This document shows positions 7,297 through 14,667 of a DNA stretch of 32,137 nt, in pieces; the stretch's first letter is position 1; every line of letters starts with the position of its first letter. A program made the position numbers and the translations under genes. This stretch comes from Enhydrobacter aerosaccus (lineage in GTDB: Bacteria > Pseudomonadota > Alphaproteobacteria > Reyranellales > Reyranellaceae): assembly GCA_903832005.1 (NCBI GenBank), contig CAIKZO010000164.1, positions 1-32,137 of the forward strand, in the 5' to 3' direction. Under the pieces are notes generated by a model, which searched no databases, was not told where the DNA came from, and saw only the letters and a list, made by a program, of their open reading frames with translations.

Positions 7297-8559
7297 CTAG
7301 AGCCGCGCCGCCACCCAGGCAGCAATGGACAGAATGCGTTCGTCGTCGTGGCGCAGGCCGACGAGCTGCACGCCGAGCGGCAGGCCTTTGGCGCCGGTGC
7401 CGGCGGGCAGCGTGACGCAGGGATTGCCCGAGAGCGTCCAGATCGAGTTGAAGCGCGGATCGCCGGTCTCCAGGAGACCCTCCGGCGCTTCGCCGGGCGC
7501 GCTCGGCGTCAGCAGCACGTCGACGTTGTCGAACATCGAATCGATATGGGCCTTGAAGGCCACCGACTTGCGTTGCGCCGCGACGTACCGTTCGAGCGTG
7601 ACGGCGCCACCGCGCTTCAGCACCGCGGTGATCTCCGGGCTGAGCTTGCCCGGATTGCGCAGCCGTTCGTCGGCATAGTTGCGGAAGCTCTCGAAGCCGG
7701 TGATCGCGCCATGGTCGGCGAGGATGTCGGCAAATTCCGGCGCGAACTCGACGTCGACGACCGAAGCGCCCTTGGCCGACAGTTTCTTCGCGGTCGCCTC
7801 GAGCAGCGCCTGCGTGTCGGCCGAGGCGTCGCCCCAGATCGGCGTGCGGCAGAAGCCGATACGCGGCGCGGCGAGGTCCTGGTTGATCGGCACCGGCGGC
7901 AGCTTCAGCACGGCGCCGCGGAACAGCGCGATGTCCGGCATGGTGCGCGCCATGAGGCCGAGCGTATCGACCGAGTGGCACTGCATCTTGATGCCAACGC
8001 GGGAGAAGTCGCCGTAGGTCGGCTTGTAGCCGATCACGCCGCAATAGGCCGCGGGCCGGATCACCGAACCGCCGGTCTGCGTGCCGAAGCCCAGCGGCAC
8101 GTGTCCATCGGCGACGGCGGCGGCCGAGCCCGAGGACGAGCCGCCCGGCGAGTGGCTGGGATTGTGCGGGTTCGTGGTCGGGCCGGCATGGCGGTTGGCG
8201 AACTCGGTCGTCACCGTCTTGCCCATGATGACGGCATTGGCGGTCCGGCAGAGTGCCACGCAGGCGGCATCTCCGAACGGCACCTTGCCCTCGAAGATCG
8301 GCGAGTTGTGCCCGGTCGGCATGTCGTAGGTGTCGATGATGTCCTTCACCGCGATCGGCACGCCGCGCAGCAGCCCGCCCTTGGCGGCATCCGCGGCCTT
8401 CGCCTGCTTCACTGCGTTCTCGGGATGGAGATAGACCCAGGCCTTCACCACCGGATCGCGCTCGGCGATGCGTTCGAGGCACGAGCGCACCAGCGCTTCC
8501 GAGGTGAGCGTGCCCGCCTCGATCGCGGCGACGGCTTCTGTCGCGCTTATCGGCTTCAT
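7297..8559 (-). CDS. Amidase (amidase-signature family), second of a pair
   Basis: 420 residues from the ATG at 8559. That ATG overlaps the upstream amidase's TGA as ATGA, so translational coupling is likely; a TTG at 8580 is less likely. The Ser-cisSer-Lys triad is visible: Lys72 (PIAVKDII), Ser141 in PGGSSSGSAAA and Ser165 in TGGSVIRPA, with the spacing (69 and 24) known for malonamidase E2. It hydrolyses a C-N amide bond; substrate unknown. It is roughly collinear with the preceding amidase through the whole signature region, so the two are tandem paralogues. It lies between that amidase and the M20 enzyme in one operon. Confidence 0.93.
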   Translation of the reverse strand: MKPISATEAVAAIEAGTLTSEALVRSCLERIAERDPVVKAWVYLHPENAVKQAKAADAAKGGLLRGVPIAVKDIIDTYDMPTGHNSPIFEGKVPFGDAACVALCRTANAVIMGKTVTTEFANRHAGPTTNPHNPSHSPGGSSSGSAAAVADGHVPLGFGTQTGGSVIRPAAYCGVIGYKPTYGDFSRVGIKMQCHSVDTLGLMARTMPDIALFRGAVLKLPPVPINQDLAAPRIGFCRTPIWGDASADTQALLEATAKKLSAKGASVVDVEFAPEFADILADHGAITGFESFRNYADERLRNPGKLSPEITAVLKRGGAVTLERYVAAQRKSVAFKAHIDSMFDNVDVLLTPSAPGEAPEGLLETGDPRFNSIWTLSGNPCVTLPAGTGAKGLPLGVQLVGLRHDDERILSIAAWVAARL

Positions 8560-9836
8560 GTCAGCGCCGCCTTCGCCCAAGCTGCCATGTCGAGCAGGCG
8601 GGAATCTTCATGTTGGCGGCCGACGAGCTGGATACCGACCGGCAATCCCGTCGGGCCGCGCGTGGTCGGCAGGGTGATGCAGGGCATCCACAGGAACGTC
8701 CACAGCAGGTTGAAGGTCGCGTCGCCGGTGCGTTCGAGGCCGAGCGGCGCCTCGCCCTTGGCCGGCGCGGTCAGGATCACGTCGATGTCGTCGAACATCG
8801 CATCGACCGCCGCGCGGCCGCGCTCGCCCAGCAGGCGCGCCGACACCCAGGTCGCGTAATCGATGGTCGCGCCCTTGGCGAGCTTGTCCTCGCGCAGGCT
8901 CTTGCTCAGGAGATCGTACGAACGCCGCGCGTCGTCGGCATGGGCGCGGGGCCCGTCGAAAGCCGACAGCGTATGCTGGCCCGCCCGCATTGTGTCGACC
9001 TCGGGCGGCAACGGCATCTCGCGCACCTGCGCACCCGCCTTCCGGAAGGCGTCGGCCGCATGCTGGATCGCCGACAACGCCTCGTCCTGCAGCTCGTCCT
9101 TGTGCGGCGTGTAGCAGATCGCGATGCGCGGTGGCGACGCGAGCGTCTCGATCGGCCGGAACGGGAGCGCCATCAGCGCGGCGCGAAACAGCGCGATGTC
9201 TTCGACCGAGCGCGCATAGGCGCCGATCGTGTCGAGCCATTCGGTGTTGGCCTTCATGCCCGCGATCGGGAAGTGGCCGAAAGTGGGTTTGTAGGCCACG
9301 ACGCCACAGAAGGCGCCCGGCCGGATCACCGAGCCGCCGGTCTGCGTGCCCGTCGCCAAGGTCACCTGGAAGTCGGCGACCGCCGCCGCCGAGCCCGACG
9401 AGGAGCCGCCCGGCGTGTGCGCGGGATTATGCGGGTTGCGCGTCGGCCCAGGATGGCGATTGGCGAACTCGGTCGTGACCGTCTTGCCGAGCAGAATGGC
9501 GCCCGCGTCCTTGGCCAGCGCCACAGTCGCCGCATCGGCCAGCGGCTGGTGCTTGGCATAGATCGGCGAGCCGTAGCCGGTCGGCTGGTCGTAGCTGTCG
9601 ATGATGTCCTTCACGCCCATCGGCACGCCGTGCAGCAGCCCCTTGCGCGGTCCCCGGTCGAGCGCTTTGGCCTGTTCGAGAGCAGCGTCGCGCGCCAGAT
9701 GCGTCCAGGCGAGCACGTCTTTGTCTCGCAGGTCGATGCGATCGAGATGCGCCCGAACCACGGCCTCGGCTGTCAGCCCCCCGGAGTCGATCTCTCGCGC
9801 GATTTCGGTGGCAGTGAGCGTGTTGGGCGCGGTCAT
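8556..9836 (-). CDS. Amidase (amidase-signature family), first of a pair
   Basis: 426 residues from ATG 9836. The open frame runs back to 9917, but those extra codons read through the REP-like repeat and are not family-like. Triad: Lys76 (PMGVKDII), Ser145 (PGGSSSGSAAA) and Ser169 (TGGSVIRPG). The ribosome site is weak. First gene of the minus-strand operon amidase, amidase, M20 carbamoylase. Divergent from a DppA/OppA-type binding protein, suggesting uptake and stepwise breakdown of an amide- or peptide-like nutrient. Having two related amidases suggests either two bonds of one substrate or a broadened range. Confidence 0.93.
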   Translation of the reverse strand: MTAPNTLTATEIAREIDSGGLTAEAVVRAHLDRIDLRDKDVLAWTHLARDAALEQAKALDRGPRKGLLHGVPMGVKDIIDSYDQPTGYGSPIYAKHQPLADAATVALAKDAGAILLGKTVTTEFANRHPGPTRNPHNPAHTPGGSSSGSAAAVADFQVTLATGTQTGGSVIRPGAFCGVVAYKPTFGHFPIAGMKANTEWLDTIGAYARSVEDIALFRAALMALPFRPIETLASPPRIAICYTPHKDELQDEALSAIQHAADAFRKAGAQVREMPLPPEVDTMRAGQHTLSAFDGPRAHADDARRSYDLLSKSLREDKLAKGATIDYATWVSARLLGERGRAAVDAMFDDIDVILTAPAKGEAPLGLERTGDATFNLLWTFLWMPCITLPTTRGPTGLPVGIQLVGRQHEDSRLLDMAAWAKAALT

Positions 9837-9877
9837 GGTCGCGCATCGAACAGCAAGAAATGTGCCGCGTCTACACT

Positions 9878-9965
9878 GTCGTCCTGAGCGCAGCGAAGGA
9901 CCTCGCAGAGCGATCAACGTACCCTTTGGGATTGGCGTCAGGTCCTTCGCTTCGCTCAGAACGAC
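9878..9965. repeat. REP-like inverted repeat element
   Basis: Two 26-bp arms (9878-9903 and 9940-9965) are inverted copies with two mismatches, separated by 36 bases. The core CCTGAGCG.AGCGAAGGAC resembles a short interspersed palindromic motif common between genes in many bacterial genomes. It lies in the divergent amidase / binding-protein gap and could form a long hairpin or cruciform. No transposase is nearby. Confidence 0.75.
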
Positions 9966-10015
9966 AAATAGTGGCGCGCTTCATGCTTCGCCCTCCGGAA
10001 CACCGGAGGTTTCGC

Positions 10016-11614
10016 ATGCTCACGCGCCGTTCCGCTCTTCTTGCCAGCGCTGCTCTGCCGTTTGTTCCCAGCGCTCAGGCCCAGGCACCCTCGACGCTCC
10101 GCATCGCCATGACCCTGGCCGACATCCCGGTGACCGACGGCGCGCCGGATCAGGGGACGGAGGGCATCCGGTTCATGGGCTACACGCTCTACGACCCGCT
10201 GGTGATGTGGGACCTGTCGTCGGCGACCGAGCCCGCGAAGCTGGTGCCCGGGCTCGCCACCAAGTGGACCCAGGATCCGACGGATCCCTCGAAGTGGATC
10301 TTCGAGCTGCGCCAGGGCGTGACGTTCCATCACGGCGCGCCCTTCACCGCCGATGACGTGATCTTCTCGCTCGACCGCACGCTCGACGACAAGTCGCCCG
10401 CCTTCGATCGTCTGGGGCGCGGCGTGCTGATCGCCTCGGTGTGGCCGCTGATCTCCTACAAGAAGATCGACGACCACACGGTGATGATGCAGACCAACGG
10501 CACCGACACGATCATGCCATCGCTGCTCAACCGCTTCACCATCGCCAGCCTCGATAACTTCAACAAGGTCGGCAAGGACTGGCAGGCCTATCGCAAGTCG
10601 CCGTCGGGCACGGGACCGTGGAAGATGAAGGCGTGGACGCCGCGCGAGCGCGCCGAGCTGGTGCGCAACACCGACTACTGGAACAAGGACCGCATTCCGA
10701 AGTCCGAGCGCATGATCCTGCTGCCGATCCCCGACGTCTCGACGCGCACGGCGGCGCTGCTGTCGGGCCAGGTCGACTGGATCGAAGCGCCGGCACCGGA
10801 CTCGCTCGATCGCCTTCGGGCGGGCGGCTGCAAGATCGAGACGAACGCGATCCCGCACATGTGGCCTTACACACTTTCCATGCTGCCGGGCGCGGCGACC
10901 GCCGACATCCGCGTGCGCAAGGCGATGAACCTCGCGATCGATCGCGACGCCATCGTGAAGGTGCTGGGTGGCCTCGCTGCACCCGCCGTCGGCTGCGTGC
11001 CGCCCGATCATCCGTGGTTCGGCACGCCGTCGTTCAAGATCAAGTACGATCCCGAGGAGGCGAAGAAGCTGCTGAAGGAAGCGGGCTACGGGCCGGGCAA
11101 GCCGGTGAAGATCAAGATCGCGATCTCGACCTCGGGCTCCGGCCAGATGTATCCGCTGATCATGAACGAGGCGATCCAGCAGCAGTGGAAGGAAGTGGGC
11201 ATCGAGGCGGAGTTCCAGGTGATGGACTGGAACGCGCTACTGAACTTCATGCGGCTGGGCGCCAAGGCGCCGGAGGCCAATGGCTTCGGCGCGATCAACG
11301 TGAGCTGGAACACGATGGACCCGCACAACGCCTTCATGCGCTTCATCGACAGCCAGCAAATCCCGCCCAAGGGCTCGAACTGGGGCTACATCCAGGAGCC
11401 CGAGTTCGACGCGCTCGCCAAGGAAGCCCGCTCGACCTCCGACCCGGCGGCACTCGACAAGGTGCTGGCCAGGATCAACACGCGCATGGTCGACGAGGCC
11501 GTGTTCGTCTGGGTCGTCCACGACGTCTGGCCGAACGCGATCTCATCCAAGGTGAAGGGCTACGTCCATCCCAAGAGCTGGTACGTCGACTTTTCGCCGG
11601 TGACCGTGGGATAG
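10016..11614 (+). CDS. ABC transporter substrate-binding protein, DppA/OppA (SBP family 5)
   Basis: 532 residues from ATG 10016, chosen because GGAGG sits six bases upstream; the frame stays open further upstream only through the repeat element. Signal peptide about 1-24 (TRRSALLASAALPFVPSAQAQA). Family 5 hallmarks follow: LVPGLATKWT, WIFELRQGVTFHHGAPFTADDVIFSLDRTL, GTGPWKMKAW, and VRKAMNLAIDRDAIVKVL. Family members deliver peptides, or sometimes opines or other amides, to an ABC importer. No permease or ATPase gene is adjacent, so it is an orphan or the partners lie elsewhere. Divergent from the amidase operon, and ends four bases from the facing Fic gene. Confidence 0.94.
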   Translation: MLTRRSALLASAALPFVPSAQAQAPSTLRIAMTLADIPVTDGAPDQGTEGIRFMGYTLYDPLVMWDLSSATEPAKLVPGLATKWTQDPTDPSKWIFELRQGVTFHHGAPFTADDVIFSLDRTLDDKSPAFDRLGRGVLIASVWPLISYKKIDDHTVMMQTNGTDTIMPSLLNRFTIASLDNFNKVGKDWQAYRKSPSGTGPWKMKAWTPRERAELVRNTDYWNKDRIPKSERMILLPIPDVSTRTAALLSGQVDWIEAPAPDSLDRLRAGGCKIETNAIPHMWPYTLSMLPGAATADIRVRKAMNLAIDRDAIVKVLGGLAAPAVGCVPPDHPWFGTPSFKIKYDPEEAKKLLKEAGYGPGKPVKIKIAISTSGSGQMYPLIMNEAIQQQWKEVGIEAEFQVMDWNALLNFMRLGAKAPEANGFGAINVSWNTMDPHNAFMRFIDSQQIPPKGSNWGYIQEPEFDALAKEARSTSDPAALDKVLARINTRMVDEAVFVWVVHDVWPNAISSKVKGYVHPKSWYVDFSPVTVG

Positions 11615-11618
11615 ACGG

Positions 11619-12215
11619 TCAGGACCGCGCGAAAGCGAGCAACGGCGCGAGGTCGTGATCGTCCGCGCGGCGGAGAGCTGTGATGTAACGGGCACGCAGC
11701 TCGCTCACGTCGACGAGCAGGCCACCACCCCAGCCGAAGGCCTGGCCACCCAGCCGTTCGATGAGCAGATCCGCCATCAGCCGCGAGTGACGTCCGTTGC
11801 CGTTGGGAAAGGGATGGATCGCGACCAGTCGATGATGCAGGCGGATGGCGATCTCGTCCGGCGGGTAAGGCCGATGCTCGATCCAGAATCGCACATCGTC
11901 GAACATCATCGGCACATCGACGGGAATACGATGGGCCTCGATGCCGATGTTCCGGCTCGACCGACGATAAGTACCGGCCCAGCTCCAGACCTCGCCGAGC
12001 ATCCGCTTGTGCAGGGACTTCGCGAAGGCTTCGGTCATGAGATCGACCGCGCTCGCCTGTCGGCGCCGGCGTCCCCAGGCGGAAGCCTTCAGGATATTGG
12101 CCTGCTCGGCCTCATTCAGTTCGTGGCGGTAGGTGATCCATGTCTGCAGGAGGCCTTCTCGTTCCTCATGGGCCAGGGGCGTTCCGCCATCGGCCTCCTG
12201 GAAGAGATCCGTCAC
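11619..12215 (-). CDS. Mobile mystery protein B (Fic-domain protein)
   Basis: 198 residues from GTG 12215. The GTG overlaps the TGA of the upstream gene (GTGA), a coupled arrangement typical of this pair. N-terminal family segment TPLAHEEREGLL and HELNEAEQANIL (31-42), then the Fic core: WSWAGTYRRS (77-86) and the active-site loop HPFPNGNGRHSR (134-145). Canonical Fic AMP-transferases have D/E at the fourth residue after the His; here it is Asn138. Fic enzymes move AMP or another phosphate-containing group onto a target side chain. This subfamily occurs with protein A on plasmids and mobile regions and is presumed toxin-like. I see no clear inhibitory (S/T)xxxE(G/N) helix in either partner. 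Confidence 0.9.
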   Translation of the reverse strand: MTDLFQEADGGTPLAHEEREGLLQTWITYRHELNEAEQANILKASAWGRRRRQASAVDLMTEAFAKSLHKRMLGEVWSWAGTYRRSSRNIGIEAHRIPVDVPMMFDDVRFWIEHRPYPPDEIAIRLHHRLVAIHPFPNGNGRHSRLMADLLIERLGGQAFGWGGGLLVDVSELRARYITALRRADDHDLAPLLAFARS

Positions 12216-12673
12216 GGCTCATTCCATATATCGCGATCCTTGAGCACGTCGCGGATGTAGTCGTCGATGCGCTTGTCCAGGTTGGCGGCGTCGACGCCCT
12301 GGGCCTCCAGCTTCATGGTGTGGCCGACGCGCTCGAGAGCCCGCGCCGCAAGTGCACGCGCGCGACGATGGACGGCATCCTCGAGCGACGTCCGGGGAAC
12401 GAGCGCATAGACCAGCGTGCAGTCGAGAGCGGCGGCCGCGCGTTGCAGGGTCTTCAACTGGATGGTGTTGCCCGCTTCCGACTTTTCGATCAGCTCGACG
12501 GTTTGCGGCCTGACGCCGAGGCGGGAAGCGAGCTGGACACCGGACATCCCGAGCGCGTCGCGGATGGCGCGAATCCATCCTCTGGGAGGCACGGCGAATT
12601 GCGCCTCCGGCTTCAGAGAAGAAAGACGGCTGTCGAGCTGCTGGCGGGCGCGTTGGCGTGTATCGGATTTCAT
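12212..12673 (-). CDS. Mobile mystery protein A (helix-turn-helix partner of the Fic protein)
   Basis: 153 residues from ATG 12673; the frame extends to 12733, but only through the palindromic promoter. Basic N-terminal helix (MKSDTRQRARQQLDSRL), then an XRE-like helix-turn-helix at about 35-95: GWIRAIRDALGMSGVQLASRL, VRPQTVELIEKSEA, IQLKTLQRAAAALDC. This layout and the downstream Fic gene identify mobile mystery protein A. Likely role: DNA-binding autoregulator and possible antitoxin. A candidate promoter at 12705-12733 is overlapped by palindromes, which fits autoregulation. The C-terminal half (RARALAARALERVGHTM) is helical and may contact the Fic protein. Confidence 0.88.
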   Translation of the reverse strand: MKSDTRQRARQQLDSRLSSLKPEAQFAVPPRGWIRAIRDALGMSGVQLASRLGVRPQTVELIEKSEAGNTIQLKTLQRAAAALDCTLVYALVPRTSLEDAVHRRARALAARALERVGHTMKLEAQGVDAANLDKRIDDYIRDVLKDRDIWNEP

Positions 12674-12694
12674 GGATAAATCTGCTATTAATAT

Positions 12695-12774
12695 CAGTCC
12701 ACGGACTGTATTTATTAGTATTAAATCAGTCAATAGACTGATTATTATGAAGAAAAATCAGTTCATGATCTGAT
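12695..12774. promoter_or_regulatory. Array of three related palindromes upstream of mobile mystery A
   Basis: Three inverted repeats share the half-site TCAG(TC): CAGTCC-AC-GGACTG (12695-12708), an 8-bp pair AATCAGTC/GACTGATT with AATA between (12724-12743), and ATCAG/CTGAT around a TCATGA core (12757-12774). Centres are about 30 bases apart. Likely operators for the helix-turn-helix protein A; this is inference from position and symmetry. Confidence 0.6.
12705..12733 (-). promoter_or_regulatory. Candidate sigma-70-type promoter for mobile mystery A/B
   Basis: Read on the minus strand: TTGACT (12733-12728), 17 bases, TACAGT (12710-12705). The -35 lies in the second palindrome and the -10 in the first, so a bound repressor would block it. 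The coding start at 12673 is about 30 bases downstream. Confidence 0.5.
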
Positions 12775-12811
12775 GGAATATGATGGCCGACTAATTAGGA
12801 GCATAAATAGA

Positions 12812-12841
12812 TCATTAAACCCCCTCGTGCTCTTTTAATGA
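12812..12841. repeat. Inverted repeat in the AT-rich divergent region
   Basis: TCATTAAA (12812-12819) pairs with TTTAATGA (12834-12841) across 14 bases. It lies midway between the two toxin-antitoxin operons; function unknown. Confidence 0.4.
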
Positions 12842-12848
12842 AGCATCT

Positions 12849-12854
12849 TATAAT
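12849..12854 (+). promoter_or_regulatory. Candidate -10 box for hipBA
   Basis: A perfect TATAAT occurs 77 bases before the hipB-like ATG. No convincing -35 is seen at 16-18 bases upstream, so the call rests on the -10 and location. Confidence 0.35.
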
Positions 12855-12883
12855 CCCTGTGTTAGCCATTCACGATATGATCT

Positions 12884-12920
12884 ATAAATGGATCATAAAT
12901 AGCTATCGCGATCCATTTAT
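12884..12920. promoter_or_regulatory. Perfect 11-bp inverted repeat, putative HipB operator
   Basis: ATAAATGGATC (12884-12894) and GATCCATTTAT (12910-12920) are exact inverted copies with 15 bases between. The repeat ends ten bases before the hipB-like ATG and would lie downstream of the candidate -10, a sensible place for HipB autoregulation. A related sequence, ATAAATAGATCAT, occurs near 12803-12815. Confidence 0.55.
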
Positions 12921-12930
12921 GGACTGAGTC

Positions 12931-13269
12931 ATGGCCAAGCCCGTCATCCGAAGCTACTCCCGCTACGCCCGTGAGGCGGCCGAACTGCTGGGCCACATGA
13001 TCCGCACGGCGCGCACCGAGCGGGCGCTGACAGTGGCCGATGTGGCCGAGCGCGCGGGCACGTCGCGCGGGCTCGTGCATCGCATCGAGAAGGGCGACAT
13101 GGGTTGCTCGATCGGGGCGGCCTTCGAGGTCGCGGCGATCGTGGGCGTTCGCCTGTTCGAGGCAGAGCCCGCCACCCTGACCCGCCATCTCGCGATGAGC
13201 CGCGACACGCTCAGCCTTCTGCCCAAGGCGGTGCGGGCCGGGACCAAGGCGGTGAAGGATGACTTCTAG
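12931..13269 (+). CDS. HipB-like XRE antitoxin / autoregulator
   Basis: 112 residues. One XRE-type helix-turn-helix spans about 16-75: LLGHMIRTARTERALTVADVAERAGTS then RGLVHRIEKGDMGCSIGAAFEVAAIVGVRLFE. This is the usual HipB layout, slightly longer than E. coli HipB, with a tail (LLPKAVRAGTKAVKDDF) that may touch HipA. The last 11 bases overlap the start of the hipA-like gene, so the two are translationally coupled. Likely role: neutralise the HipA kinase and repress the operon through the palindrome at 12884-12920. Divergent from the mobile mystery A/B pair. Confidence 0.88.
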   Translation: MAKPVIRSYSRYAREAAELLGHMIRTARTERALTVADVAERAGTSRGLVHRIEKGDMGCSIGAAFEVAAIVGVRLFEAEPATLTRHLAMSRDTLSLLPKAVRAGTKAVKDDF

Positions 13270-14554
13270 GTCGCGTCCCCCTTCACGTAACGACGCTTAC
13301 GTCTGGATCTGGCTGCCGGGCACGACCGATCCCGTCGTCGCCGGCCGGCTCGTGCGCGAGGGCGACCGGCTGATCTTCAACTACGGCCAGAGCTATCTCG
13401 CCCGCACCGACGCGATGGCGATCTACCTGCCCGAGCTGCCGTTGCAACGCGGCGCGCTCGTGCCAGAGCCCGGCCTGTCGATGGCGGGCTGCCTGCGCGA
13501 CGGCGCGCCCGACGCGTGGGGCCGCCGCGTGATCCTGAACAAGACGCTCGGCCTGCGCGGGCGCGACGCCAACGTCGAGGAGCTACCCGAGCTCACTTAC
13601 CTGCTCGAGTCGGGATCGGACCGCATCGGCGCGCTCGATTTCCAGATTTCGCCGACCGAGTACACGCGCCGCGGCGGACGGGCGACGCCGCTGCAGGAGC
13701 TGCTGCACGCCGCCGAGAAAGTCGACGCCGGCACGCCCCTGCTGCCCGAGCTCGACCAGGCGCTGTTCCACGGCAGCTCGCTGGGCGGCGCGCGGCCCAA
13801 GGCGATCATCGACGACGGCGAGCACAAGCTGATCGCCAAATTCTCCTCGTCCAACGACACGCATGACGTGGTGAAGGCGGAGTTCGTGGCGATGCGGCTT
13901 GCTGAAAAGGTCGGTCTCGACGTGGCGCCGGTGCGGCTCGAGCATGTCGCCGGCAAGGACGTGCTGCTGGTCGAGCGGTTCGATCGCACGCGCATCGACA
14001 CCGGCATCTGGCAGCGCAAAGCGATGGTCTCGGCGCTGACCCTGTTCGGCCTCGACGAGATGATGGCGCGCTATGCGAGCTATGCCGACCTGACCGAGAT
14101 CGTCCGCCACCGCTTCACCGAGCCGCGCGAGACGCTACGCGAACTCTTCGGCCGCCTCGTCTTCAACATCCTCTGCGGCAACACCGACGACCATGCGCGC
14201 AACCACGCCGCCTTCTGGGACGGCGCGCGGCTTACGCTCACGCCCGCCTACGACATCTGCCCGCAGAATCGCTCGGGCAACGAGGCGAGCCAGGCGATGC
14301 TGATCGTGGGCGAGGATCGCAGGAGCCGCCTCGCCACCTGTCTCGACGCTGCGCCCGCCTTCATGCTCGATGCCGCTACCGCCGAGAAGATGATCGCGCA
14401 GCAGATCCGCAGCCTGCGCGCAGCGTGGGACGAGGTGATGGAAGAAGCCGCGATGAGCGAGGTCGAGCGCCGCCTGCTGCAGCAACGCATCTTCCTCAAT
14501 CCGTTCATCTTCGAGGGCGCGCCGCCCAAGCTGCAGGCGCTGCAACAGACCTGA
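13259..14554 (+). CDS. HipA-like serine/threonine kinase toxin
   Basis: 431 residues, close to E. coli HipA. The N-terminal subdomain (about 12-110; VWIWLPGTTDPVVAGRLV, LPLQRGA) is followed by the kinase core. GSSLGGARPKA (about 177-187) is the phosphate-binding loop, IAKFSS carries the ATP-binding Lys, FNILCGNTDDHARNHA holds the catalytic Asp, and LTPAYDICPQ has the DFG-like metal Asp. All key motifs are intact, so it should be active. HipA kinases phosphorylate glutamyl-tRNA synthetase (E. coli HipA) or, in relatives, other translation targets, causing growth arrest. It follows hipB with an 11-bp overlap. No HipS-like third gene is seen. Confidence 0.93.
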   Translation: MTSRSRPPSRNDAYVWIWLPGTTDPVVAGRLVREGDRLIFNYGQSYLARTDAMAIYLPELPLQRGALVPEPGLSMAGCLRDGAPDAWGRRVILNKTLGLRGRDANVEELPELTYLLESGSDRIGALDFQISPTEYTRRGGRATPLQELLHAAEKVDAGTPLLPELDQALFHGSSLGGARPKAIIDDGEHKLIAKFSSSNDTHDVVKAEFVAMRLAEKVGLDVAPVRLEHVAGKDVLLVERFDRTRIDTGIWQRKAMVSALTLFGLDEMMARYASYADLTEIVRHRFTEPRETLRELFGRLVFNILCGNTDDHARNHAAFWDGARLTLTPAYDICPQNRSGNEASQAMLIVGEDRRSRLATCLDAAPAFMLDAATAEKMIAQQIRSLRAAWDEVMEEAAMSEVERRLLQQRIFLNPFIFEGAPPKLQALQQT

Positions 14555-14557
14555 CCG

Positions 14558-14638
14558 CTACCGCTTCATGTCCTTGCGGTAGAGGTAGTAGGCGAAGCAA
14601 GCGACGGCCGCGAGGGCGATCAGGGCGGGGATTTCCAT
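14558..14638 (-). CDS. 26-residue single-pass membrane peptide (candidate)
   Basis: The reading frame begins with ATG at 14638 and ends at TAG four bases from the hipA-like stop. It encodes MEIPALIALAAVACFAYYLY followed by RKDMKR: one hydrophobic helix and a short basic tail. 24 of 26 codons end in G or C, as in the real genes around it, which supports coding. There is no clear ribosome site, and its start lies only 29 bases from the divergent gene at 14668. It could be a small membrane protein, a hydrophobic toxin-like peptide or chance. Function unknown. Confidence 0.4.
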   Translation of the reverse strand: MEIPALIALAAVACFAYYLYRKDMKR

Positions 14639-14667
14639 GCAGACGACTGTCGTATAGCGTCGCCGTC

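Noticed and set aside
6952..8859. 635-residue open frame on the plus strand
   Set aside because: Antisense to the M20 carbamoylase and amidases, which have complete catalytic motifs; the antisense text is Arg/His/Gly-rich noise.
12674..12930. A small gene in the AT-rich gap
   Set aside because: Frames here are short, AT-biased and run through palindromes; the extension of protein A to 12733 is promoter sequence.
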